Below the pieces are notes generated by a model, which ran no database searches, was not told the origin of the DNA, and saw nothing but the letters and a program-made list of their open reading frames with translations. A DNA stretch of 64,000 nucleotides from Bubalus kerabau (lineage: Eukaryota; Chordata; Mammalia; Artiodactyla; Bovidae), in the NCBI RefSeq assembly GCF_029407905.1, contig NC_073628.1, positions 47,513,501-47,577,500 of the forward strand. Direction: 5' to 3'. The position numbers and the translations under genes are program-made. This document shows positions 55,442 through 64,000 of this stretch, one piece after another; positions within the stretch are counted from its first letter, which is position 1, and each line of letters starts with the position of its first letter.

Positions 55442-57965
55442 TAATGGGGTTTCTGGCTAGATTTTTTCTTTCTGCCTAGAAAGTTTCCTGACCATTTTCT
55501 GAACCTGTCTTTTTTTCTTTTCTATTTTCTGAACTGGATCTTTCAACTTTTTATTGATTCTCTAAGCTCTCAATAACTTTGCAATATATTTATTTTTTCC
55601 TTAGGGCTACGTGGTCACTTTATGTGACTTAATCAGGATTCTTCGCTCATACTCTTCCACTTCTCCAATTCCTACTAATTCTTGAAGGGCCACATCAAAA
55701 GCCTTATCTTCTTTCAGTGCTTTTCTAATTTTCAAATTGAATGTGGATGCTCCTTGCTCTACATTCTCCCTGATTTAATAGTGCTTCTGTTTTACAACGT
55801 CAAATTGTGCTAGGTTTTATAGATGTTCATTTTTTGCAATGATATTTTGGCTCTCCTGTTAGGTTGTAAACTCAATCAGGCAGGATTTTTTTTTTTAACT
55901 CATTTTTGCCCCATGCACCTACCCAAAATCGTGCCTTTCTGTATAAAAGTAGAGGCAAATTATTCAGGGTTCATGTTTTCAAAAGTTTGAGAAGCAGTTT
56001 AAACTAACAAAAAGTGGCATTTTGATAGATAGTTTACTGGAAGAATAAATGTACTCTGCTCTAATTTTAATGTTTTATCAAATTGTGTTTGGTGGATACA
56101 GGGCTGTTTTATATTTTACTCAGAATTTTTAAGTGTTTGAAATATTTGCCACTACGAAAAAAGGATAGGTGAACAGTAATTGCAGTTGTTAGCAAGTTTT
56201 ATATTTTATTTTTTTGTTCATCATGGCATGATTTTAGGTAGTGAAAATCTTTTAAAATTTTAATTGAATAAAGTGTCAAAACCCATACAAGTAGACAGAC
56301 AGAAGTTTTACTGTCTTATTGAAAAGTCACCTCAAATCATTGTCCCTACCTCCCTCCCCCCAGCCCCCACACATTCTCTTTCACTGGAGTCAACCTTGTG
56401 GGCTTACAAATTATGGGGATGCTCTTAGATAATGGTGATGAAACATGCCTTATGGTTTAATTGGAATGAACAAAGAAGTGAGAAATTAAATTCATTGAAA
56501 TGAATGAAATACAAATTAAAGAGGAAAGTAAAAAGTGAAACTATAGCATATGTGCAAGTTTAAAATGACAGTGCTAATTAGAATTTTATTTTGTGCATGT
56601 GAAGATTGGTTTCCAGTAAACACACTTTCTCTTATCAAACCCTGCCTCATCACTGGAATGAACTTCTGATGATGTTTAAATGATATATGCTGTGTTTGCA
56701 AAGAGTCTAAGACCTTTAATTTTGCTCTCAAAGGAATATTTTGCAGAGATAATCCTGCTGCTGACCTAGTAACTGAAACTATTTTATTATCACAAATAAT
56801 ACCTGTATCTTTACTAAAACTTCTTGAAGTTTAGGTTATTGGAATTGGACACCCGATACTTTAATGAGATGGTAGCAGTCCCATCTGAGATTGTCATCCA
56901 CAATATCTTTGTTTATATTTTGTAGCTGGTGAATAGGTTGTAATTTTAATACTTTCAGACAAATATAACTGAGACTTCTGTTTTGTGTTTTATCTACTGG
57001 ATTTAATGAACTTTTGGATGGATCATGTTTCTAAAAATATGTACCTTTTCAAGGAGGAAGCATTATATAGCCACTTGTGTCCTAAATGCTTTTCTTTGAA
57101 CACTTTTATTTTTCTAGACCTTGGTTTTTTTATTCCTTGCAGTTTACCAGTATAAGATTTCTTTGTCGGAAACAACATTTTTTGTATAGTGGTAGTACTG
57201 TTTAGCTAGTTACCAGACCAGAAAGGCACTATTAGGAGCATTAAAAATATCCACAGAACTTCTGGAAGATAGATACTATGTCAACCCTTTTTTTTTTTTT
57301 GCTAATGACATCAGTGGTATTACCTGATCTGTAAGCTATCACTTGTGTGGGAGAATGAGTTGAGATGAAAGAGAATGTTGTTATTTTGCTCAGTAATGTT
57401 TCAAAAACCGTACCTCTTAATTTCCATTATTCAACTATTTATGCACTATGTATTTGGCGCAACATCGATTCTGACTATAAAATCATCAGTTCCTTCATAT
57501 ATTTTTCCTTTCTTGTCATTGTCGTCTGTTCACAATATACTGGTACTACCAATGAGAGCATTTGAGGAACTGGTGAAGTGCTGTGTAACCTGATAACCAC
57601 AGCTGGCTTAGAAAAGAAAACCTAAAAGCTATGTCTCTTTGTTAGTTGTGGGAGCGAAAGGGGAACTCATGACAACCGTCTCAAGCAGACCATTTTATTT
57701 AAACATTGCGTGCAACCCAAAGCACTTTCAGAAGTGACTTCTATTTAGACCTATTCAGCCATGGCAGAGTGGTGGGGGTGACCACATGGTTCCACGCTTC
57801 TTGATCCCTGTATATGGTGGTGTGTCGGAGTTGACTTGTATAGGTTTATGAGAGCCAGCTGTCAAACTAGTTTTCAAGCACAGCCATTATTAACATTTGA
57901 ATTATGTAATTTATAAGTAAATATATTTAAATTGATTTTATTTTCTTAGGCTTCAAAATAACTTC
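55442..57965. other. 2.5 kb without young repeats; no gene seen
   Basis: Unassigned apart from T runs at 55888-55898 and 57290-57300. The 55.5-55.9 kb portion could be very old LINE sequence. From about 56400 to 57600 the sequence is complex and AT-rich. Two overlapping frames at 57365-57593 lack domains. Confidence 0.35.
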
Positions 57966-58411
57966 AGACTAATCAAAGCTATGGCTTTTCCAGTAGTCAT
58001 GTATGGATGTGAGAGCTGGACCATAAAGAAGGTTGAGCACCAAAGAACTGATGCTTTTGAACTGTGCTGTTGGAGAAGACTCTTGAGAGTCCCTTGGACT
58101 GCAAGGAGATCCAACCAGTCAATCCTAAGGGAAATCAACCCTGAATATTCATTGGAAGGGCTGATGCTGAAGCTCCAATACTTTGGCCACCTGATGGGAA
58201 GAGCTGACTCACTGGAAAAGACCCTGATGCTGGGAAAGACTGATGGCAGGAGGAGACGGGGGCGACAGAGGATGAGATGGTTGGATGGCATCACCGACTC
58301 AATGGACGTGAGTTTGAGCAAACTCTGGGAGATGGTGAAGGACAGGGAAGCTTGGTGTGCTGCAGTCCATGGGGTCACAAAAGTCAGACACGACTGAGCA
58401 ACTGAGCAACA
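57966..58411 (+). mobile_element. BovB LINE 3' fragment
   Basis: BovB tail from 'ctaatcaaagctatgg' to 'gcaactgagcaacaacag'. A 138-codon frame (57981-58397) reads the whole C-terminal region, including 'CESWTIKKVEHQRTDAFELCCWRR' (a Cys replaces the usual Trp) and an Arg/Gly-rich stretch. It is a relatively well-preserved but truncated copy. Confidence 0.95.
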
Positions 58412-58890
58412 ACAGTTTTAAAAAGGTAATAAAGATGCAAAACTCATCACTTCCTACTTATTGTATCTTACTATTATCAATGTTTTTGAATTTCTTTACA
58501 TCTATTGTATCCATGTGGTAGGAATCCTAGGTAATGGTGAGTTTCTCTCTGCTCATCTCTTCACAGCTGCACATTTAATGGCCTCACCTTGGTGCCTGTA
58601 ATCACCATGGTGTAATCGACAGACACTTGAGCCTGTGTGGGGCTGATGCCAGCTGGCTGTTACACCTTGCCAGCACAGTACTGTTTAGATCCTGTCTACC
58701 ATGGGGTGTTCTTGAACTCAGTATCCCCAGTGGTAACTTCCTGAGTCTTTGTGTTTCTGAATATGTCAGAGGTAGTAACTTAGTTGGGCCATAAGTCTAT
58801 GGTGTTCTTGGTGTGCTTCCAAGAATCTTTAGCATTGAGATTTCTCTGCTAACCCTTCCAAAGCATTTGTAAACACTTATTCTTTTGTAT
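58412..58890. other. No gene seen
   Basis: Unassigned sequence between the BovB tail and an L1 insertion. 'aattaaatgg-like' old-repeat texture, no assignment. Confidence 0.35.
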
Positions 58891-58903
58891 TAAAGTTCCT
58901 GTT

Positions 58904-59314
58904 CTACACATCAGTGTCTCTTTTGCTGTCTCGTACACAGGGTTATTGTTACCATCTTTCTAAATTCCATATATATGCGTTAGTATACTGTATTGGTGTT
59001 TTTCTTTCTGGCTTATAGAACAGTCTTATGGACTCTGTTGGAGAGGGAGAGGGTGGGAAGATTTGGGAGAATGGCATTGAAACATGTGTAATATCATGTA
59101 TGAAACGAGTTGCCAGTCCAGGTACGATACTGTATGCTTGGGGCTGGTGCACTGGGACAACCCAGAGGGATGGTGTGGGGAGGGAGGAGGGAGAGGGATT
59201 CAGGATGGGGAGCGTATGTATATCTGTGGCGGATTCGTTTTGATGTTTGGCAAAACTAATACAGTGTTTCAGGTTTAAAAATAAAATAAAATAAAACAAA
59301 CAAACAAACAAAAA
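58904..59314 (+). mobile_element. L1 3' end with 5' inversion (twin priming), 13-bp TSD
   Basis: TAAAGTTCCTGTT at 58891-58903 and 59315-59327 brackets two joined L1 pieces. 59016-59314 is the ruminant L1 3' UTR in forward orientation ('acagtcttatggactctg', G-rich block, 'gcggattcgttttgatg', AAATAAAA tail). 58904-59015 is the immediately upstream L1 segment in reverse ('cagtgtctcttttgctgtc' to 'ttctttctggctta'). This is the classic 5'-inversion structure. Confidence 0.88.
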
Positions 59315-59327
59315 TAAAGTTCCTGTT

Positions 59328-59970
59328 GTTTAAGCCACTTAAAACAAGTGGTTTCCTGAACTATCACTGCTTCTTTAATGTTCACATTGTTCCAACTTAT
59401 TCTTTATTGATTTTAGAGTCCTATAGCTGCTTTCTCATATGTGATCTGATAGAAATGAAAACTGCTGAAGGGTGTCATTTATATAACTTGGGGTCTTCAA
59501 AGTACAGAATTAATAGAACTGATAGTTCAGTTTGTCCTGAGATATCAAATTTCTTAATAAGATTCTCTCAGATTTTTACCCAGTTCTTCCCTAGTTAATA
59601 ATACAAAGATTTAATGGAAGAAAGATGGTAGATTGCCAGACAGTGGTGGAGAGAGTCCTATATATTTTGAATTAAATTTGCTTTGCAGTTGGAGATGGAT
59701 GTGGTAAATGAGGAACTTAAAATGATTATAAGATGATATATATCAGAGCACATTTGTATATGTGGATGGGAGTTATTTAGATCTGATGAGTCAAGAGAGA
59801 GAGAAATTATCAAGTTCTTTGGCATGGGAGCAGATGCAGGAACCAGCGCATAAGCAGTATCATTGGCATATATTGGATAGCCTTACTGAAGGCAATAAGT
59901 AATACAGAGATGTAGAGCTGTGTATAGATTTGGTAGTGGGCTCATGAAAAAATTCTCTATTGATTGCTTC
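59328..59970. other. Unassigned, possibly old repeat
   Basis: The texture 'ttggagatggatgtggtaa' and 'ttggcatatattggatagcc' suggests an ancient mammalian repeat in complement, not assigned. No gene. Confidence 0.35.
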
Positions 59971-59982
59971 CATTTCCTAAGT

Positions 59983-60194
59983 GGGCTTCCCTGGTGGCTC
60001 AGTGGTAAAGAATCCACCTGCCAAACCAGGAGATGCAGGTTCAATCCCTGAGTTGGGAAGATCCCCTGGAGAAGGAAATGACAACCCACTCCAGTACTCT
60101 TGCCTGGGAAATCCCATGGACAGGGGAGCCTGGCAGGCTACAGTCCATGGGATCGCAAAGAGCAGGATATGACTTAGTGACTGAACAACAACAA
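59983..60194 (+). mobile_element. Bov-tA SINE with perfect 12-bp TSD
   Basis: Complete forward Bov-tA: head 'ggcttccctggtggctcag', B-box-like 'ggttcaatccc', BovA body, tail 'cgcaaagagcaggatatg' with an ACA-rich end. It is bounded by CATTTCCTAAGT at 59971-59982 and 60195-60206. Confidence 0.96.
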
Positions 60195-60206
60195 CATTTC
60201 CTAAGT

Positions 60207-61446
60207 AAAATGAGAAACAAAGACATCGGCTGAAGGTGAGTTGATGGGAGGGATGTTGGTAGCTTGAAAAGAGAATAAAAGTGTGAAATATGTTCAGGAG
60301 AGTTAGGGAGCTTAGTGACAGCAGAAATGTTGGGTTTCCACACAGCACTGAGGGCCTACACGGTGTCTGTAGTCCTGTGGGTAAGGGCTGTGCGTGCCAT
60401 GCCTCAGGTGAGCTCAGGGAATGGGAAGGGGCCGGGCAGAAAAGCAGGTGGGGGGCGGCCTGCGGGGCTGCAGAAGTACCCTTAGACAACGTGATACAGA
60501 AATGAAGCAGTTTTGGTAAAGGGAAGCACACGGTGCTGCAGGAACACACATGGGCATGCAACCCAGTCTAGTGAAGGGGGCCAAACAGTGACTAGCTAGG
60601 GACTTCCAGAAGTGGGCCCTGCATTCAATCCTGAGGAACAAACAGGAGCAAATCAGGCAGAGAACAGTGAGTTGGAAAAGCCTTCTGAGCAGAGAAAACC
60701 ATTAAAGTGTATATTAACTGTACCGCAGGTTTGCGTTGTGATATTTAATCTTTATTTTTTTAAATATATAGGAAATACTAGAACTGGAAATTGAAGCACT
60801 GACAATGTAAAATATTAACAGGAATACCCTTAGAAAACATAAAGCCAATACATTTATTAGATTATATTCAATCTTTATCCAGGTCACCTCCTGGTGTAGA
60901 TTGAATGAGGCGGAAGATACAGTGATCAGATGTTTTTGGCCTCCTCCAGCTCCACAGCTTTTATGCTTGGGTCATGATCTGACCAAATGTCTGTGTTGTG
61001 ATGTTTTAGCATGTTAAAATCATTACTCTCTAAACGTGTTCCACTAAGAGATTACAAGACTCTTCAGAATAGCAACCAGTGTAAACTCTGGATGGGAAGC
61101 AGGTCAGCATCTTTCATGAGAAACTGTGCATTTTAAGCCCTAATAAACAATGAGAAAATAATAAAACCATGAAGCTAAATATACCACCCCATCCTAAGAG
61201 TCATGTGGTGAACTTTGTTTACCCAGTACAGATTATAAATTATTTCACCATATGTATTTATTATCCTTAGAATCAGTTTTATCCAGTAAAGAAATACTGG
61301 CTGTGATGATATAGGATTTCACGATTAGAAAGCATATATATCTTGATTAGGAGACAGCATTAGCCATCTGAAGATAGGCACTTATATATTCAGACTATAT
61401 CTTACAAATACTTTCAAAAAATTTTTGAAAAGATGGATATGTATAT
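60207..61446. other. No gene; GC-richer patch then AT-rich
   Basis: 60340-60560 is GC-richer and may be part of an old repeat that also includes 59.4-59.9 kb. The 194-codon minus frame (59977-60561) runs through this patch and into the SINE and is not a gene. The rest is AT-rich and unassigned. Confidence 0.4.
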
Positions 61447-61492
61447 GTGTGTGTGCTCAGTTGCTTCAGTCATGTCTGTCTCTTTTCGACAC
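61447..61492 (-). mobile_element. BovA tail fragment
   Basis: About 45 bp of reverse BovA tail ('gctcagttgcttcagtcatg', 'tgtctctttt') next to a GT run. It is severely truncated. Confidence 0.65.
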
Positions 61493-61667
61493 TATACATA
61501 TGCATATATATTCATGAATATTCATGTTTCTATGTACACATGTGTATGTCCATGTAAACTTAGTATTATATTATACATATATTTTATACATGTATTTTAT
61601 AATTGCATCTCTCATAAGTTTTATTATAGCAATGATATATGTTTCTGATTTAAGATTTCAAATAGCA

Positions 61668-61850
61668 TGAAAGTGAAAGTCGCTCAGTCAGTGTCCGACT
61701 CTTTGTGACCCCATGGGCTATCCAGTGCATGGAATTCTCCAGGCCGGAACACTGGAGTGGTAGCCTTTCCCTTCTCTAGGGTATCTTCCCAACCCAGGTT
61801 TCCCGCACTGCAGGTGGATTCCTTACCGGCTGAGCCACAAGGGAAACCCT
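61668..61850 (-). mobile_element. Bov-tA SINE
   Basis: Reverse copy of the subtype with a shortened body ('gggctatccagtgcatgg') and a loss in the B-box region ('aacccaggtttcccgcactg'), ending 'gagccacaagggaaaccc'. Confidence 0.91.
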
Positions 61851-62069
61851 TCAAGTTGCATAAAAGGGTATATACAAGGTGAGGAAGCCTTCTGCTCTCC
61901 CCTTACCCCCACTGCTTCATTGTTGAAGACAAACTTACGAAATGACTTTTTGTTCCAGGCTTGGGTCCACTGCTTTCCAGGCCTGATACACAGTTTTCAT
62001 GTTTGATTTTTACTGCTGTCTCTCCTAGTTTAGCTCGATCTGCCTAGGATTCAATATCTTTTTATATGT

Positions 62070-62266
62070 CGCTCAGTCGTGTCCGACTCTTTGCGACCCC
62101 GTGGATTGTAGCCTACCAGGCTCCTCTGTCCATGGGATTCTCCAGGCAAGAATACTGGAGTGGGTTGCCATTTCCTTCTCCAGGGCATCTTCACAACCCA
62201 GGGATCGAACCCAGGTCTCCCTCATTGCAGGCAAACGCTTTAACCTCTGGGCCACCAGGGAAGCCC
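62070..62266 (-). mobile_element. Bov-tA SINE with 10-bp TSD
   Basis: Reverse, little-diverged copy ('gctcagtcgtgtccgactc' to 'ggccaccagggaagccc') flanked by TTTTATATGT at 62060-62069 and 62267-62276. This is a young insertion. Confidence 0.96.
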
Positions 62267-62340
62267 TTTTATATGTTAGATGTATGTTCCTGTTTGAATA
62301 TATTCTCAAGAAAACTTTTTGATGGAAGTGTTTATGAGAT

Positions 62341-62477
62341 TGGAGAAAGCAATGGCAACCCACTCCAGTGTTCTTGCCTGGAGAATCCCAGGGACCAGGG
62401 AGCCTGGTGGGCTGCCGTCTATGCGGTCTCACAGAGTCGGACACGACTGAAGCAACTTAGCAGTAGTAGCGGCAGCA
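62341..62477 (+). mobile_element. BOV-A2 SINE, single unit, 11-bp TSD
   Basis: Forward BOV-A2 half with 'tggagaaagcaatggcaacc', 'gaagcaacttagcag' and the AGC/AGT tail. It is bounded by GTTTATGAGAT at 62330-62340 and 62478-62488. Confidence 0.95.
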
Positions 62478-62689
62478 GTTTATGAGATATAAAATATCTG
62501 AGTCTGTCTTGAATACTTGTTTTTGATTGACAATTGGGTGGATCCTGATTACAAGTTAAAGATCATTTATATTAGAATTTTGAAGGCATGGCTTCATTAT
62601 CATCAATCACGGTGTTGGTGATAGCCAACGTGATGCCAATCTGAGTTCTTATTCCTTTGGAAGCAACTTGTTTATTTTTTCCATTGTGA

Positions 62690-63420
62690 AAGCTTACATA
62701 ATTTCCCTTCTGATTCAGAAATTTGCTGAAATATTTTTAGGTTTAAATATTTTTATTTCATTCTATTTGATAGTCTGTTGATTCTTTATATATTAAAATA
62801 ATTTCTTAAGATGATTGAAGTTATATTCATCTGCAGTTTTATCATTTTTACCCTAAATTTTTTATGTTCTCTCTTTCTAGAATTTTTATTTAATGGATGT
62901 TGGACTGTCTGCCTTGACCCTTTGTTGTCCTTAATTTCTCTCATTTTCTCCATATTCTGAGAGAGTTCAGATGAGCAACTTGACTTCAACTCTCTCTGTT
63001 CTATTGCTTAGCCATTCTATGTACCTTTTAAAATATTGGGAATCACATTTGTAATTTCCAAGAAATTTTACTTTTATATAATTACTTTTTTCCAGTGCAG
63101 CATCTACTTTTTATTGATGAAATACTTTTTTATTTCTCTAAGTGTATTCATTATATTTTTAAAGTTTTCTTTTGTTCTTTAGGATATCTGACTTTTTTTT
63201 TTTTTTTTTAGTTAATTGTTCCATTTGTTCATCTTGATTTTGCTCTGGCTGATTTCGGTTTTCTTGAATATTTGATGAGTCTTTATAGTCTACTCATATT
63301 TATGAAGAAGGGATTCAGTTGATAAACAGAGAGAGATGACACGGGTTTCCTTCATAGGTTTGTTGGTCCATTTCTCTGAAGTCCCTTCGTCTATGTAGGT
63401 CTGTAGAGTTTGACACATCA
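62690..63420 (-). mobile_element. Probable L1M fragment, T-rich strand
   Basis: 'ttctgattcagaaatttgctg', 'tttctagaatttttatttaatgg', 'ttctttaggatatctgac' and 'tgttccatttgttcatcttg' resemble the complement of old L1 UTR sequence, the same type as 9230-10250. T run at about 63194-63211. The call is tentative. Confidence 0.45.
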
Positions 63421-63434
63421 AATGGAAGCTTTGT

Positions 63435-63845
63435 GTCACAGTGACCTAGGGAGGTGATTAAGAGCATGCAACCCTGGAACTAGACTCTGTATTCACATCT
63501 TAGCTCTAACTTCAGTGAGCTTAAGCAACTTACTTAAAATTTCTGTGTTCCAGTTTCCTTATCTTTTAGATGAGATAATAATGCTACTGCCTGGTGGCTC
63601 AGATGGCAAAGAGCCTGCCTGCAATATGGGAGACATGGGTTCAACCCCTGGGTTGGGAAGATCTCCTGGAGAAGGGCCTGGCAACCCACTCCAGTATTCT
63701 TGCCTGGAGAATCCCTATGGACACAGGAGCCTGGTGGGCTCCAGTCCATGGAGTTGCAAAGAGTTGGACATGACTGAGCAACTAAGAACAAAGAACATAT
63801 GGCTGTTGCAAGAATGAAATAGATTAATTAAATTTGTGTGAGGAA
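63435..63845 (+). mobile_element. MIR SINE remnant split by a Bov-tA
   Basis: MIR landmarks: 'ggtgattaagagcatgcaacc', 'cttaagcaacttactt', 'cagtttccttatcttttagatgagataataatgct', then after the SINE 'ggctgttgcaagaatgaaatagatta'. Confidence 0.8.
63587..63790 (+). mobile_element. Bov-tA SINE in MIR
   Basis: Forward copy starting 'gcctggtggctcagatgg' with 'ggttcaacccctgggttggg', the BovA body and the tail 'gttgcaaagagttggacatg'. The first bases of the head are missing or merged with the target. Confidence 0.92.
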
Positions 63846-64000
63846 TTAAGGATTAAGTACTGACACATATTATAGGGGACATGGAATGTCAAAAGTAGTC
63901 AGATAAGCTGGGGACTCTTCAAATAGGAAAATAAAAGGACTAATCTGGAGCAGAGCAGTTGGAGGCACTGCCTTACCTTTTAATCCTCCATTGCTGCCAC
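63846..64000. other. No gene seen
   Basis: The remaining 155 bp up to the window edge show no repeat or exon signature. Confidence 0.4.

Noticed and set aside
59977..60561. 194-codon minus-strand open frame
   Set aside because: It starts in an unassigned GC-richer patch and its last third is translated SINE ('PWTVACQAPLSMGFPRQEYWSGL'-type text, a standard antisense Bov-tA frame). No domain; chance read-through.

Overview
The window is mammalian nuclear DNA from a ruminant, almost certainly a bovid (cattle-like). The evidence is the repeat content. There are ten BovB (RTE-type LINE) copies or fragments, more than thirty tRNA-Glu-headed Bov-tA and dimeric BOV-A2 SINEs on both strands, ruminant-type L1 3' ends and several endogenous retrovirus LTRs, laid over an older mammalian layer of L1M, L2, MIR, MER5A and MaLR/ERVL LTR remnants. 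Base composition is AT-rich apart from a short richer block near 52.4-53.7 kb. I recognise no host protein-coding exon, no RNA gene and no CRISPR. Nearly every open frame longer than 60 codons is a LINE, SINE or LTR frame or a chance frame.

Layout. 0-2 kb: L1 3' ends and a MaLR/MLT1-like LTR. 2.07-3.54 kb: a minus-strand BovB with a readable reverse-transcriptase frame. 6.3-10.3 kb: old L1 with SINE insertions. 10.8-14 kb: a plus-strand LTR carrying two SINEs, then a BovB cut by a 1,298-bp LTR with a perfect 6-bp target-site duplication (TSD). 14.4-23.6 kb: L1M and two L2 tracts with young insertions. 24.2-27 kb: two BovB copies in inverted orientation. 27.6-29 kb: BOV-A2/Bov-tA insertions, one ending in a Z-DNA-prone dinucleotide tract. 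29.7-30.2 kb: a reverse LTR with a 4-bp TSD. 33.8-35.2 kb: an old L1 split by a solo LTR whose U3 end is SINE sequence. 36.3-36.9 kb: a SINE cluster. 39.1-39.5 kb: a SINE broken by an inverted SINE. 42.1-45.0 kb: an almost full-length but dead BovB with a 12-bp TSD. 47-50.4 kb: two BovB tails and MIRs. 50.4-52.4 and 55.4-58.0 kb: the longest stretches free of young repeats. 54 kb: another LTR. 58.9-59.3 kb: an L1 3' end with a 5' inversion. 60-64 kb: SINEs, L1M and a MIR.

The only functional relationships visible are parasitic. BovB enzymes are thought to mobilise the Bov-tA/BOV-A SINEs, whose tails match the BovB 3' end (established family knowledge), and no copy here is intact enough to do it. 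If the region has a host function, it is most likely regulatory and in the repeat-poor intervals. I found no credible new gene system. The most informative observations are insertion structures that can be dated or tested: TSD-bounded solo LTRs, an LTR with a SINE-derived U3, a twin-primed L1 and inverted-repeat LINE/SINE pairs. Family names come from recognising diagnostic sequence; no database search was run, and boundaries without a stated TSD are good to roughly 10-30 bp.
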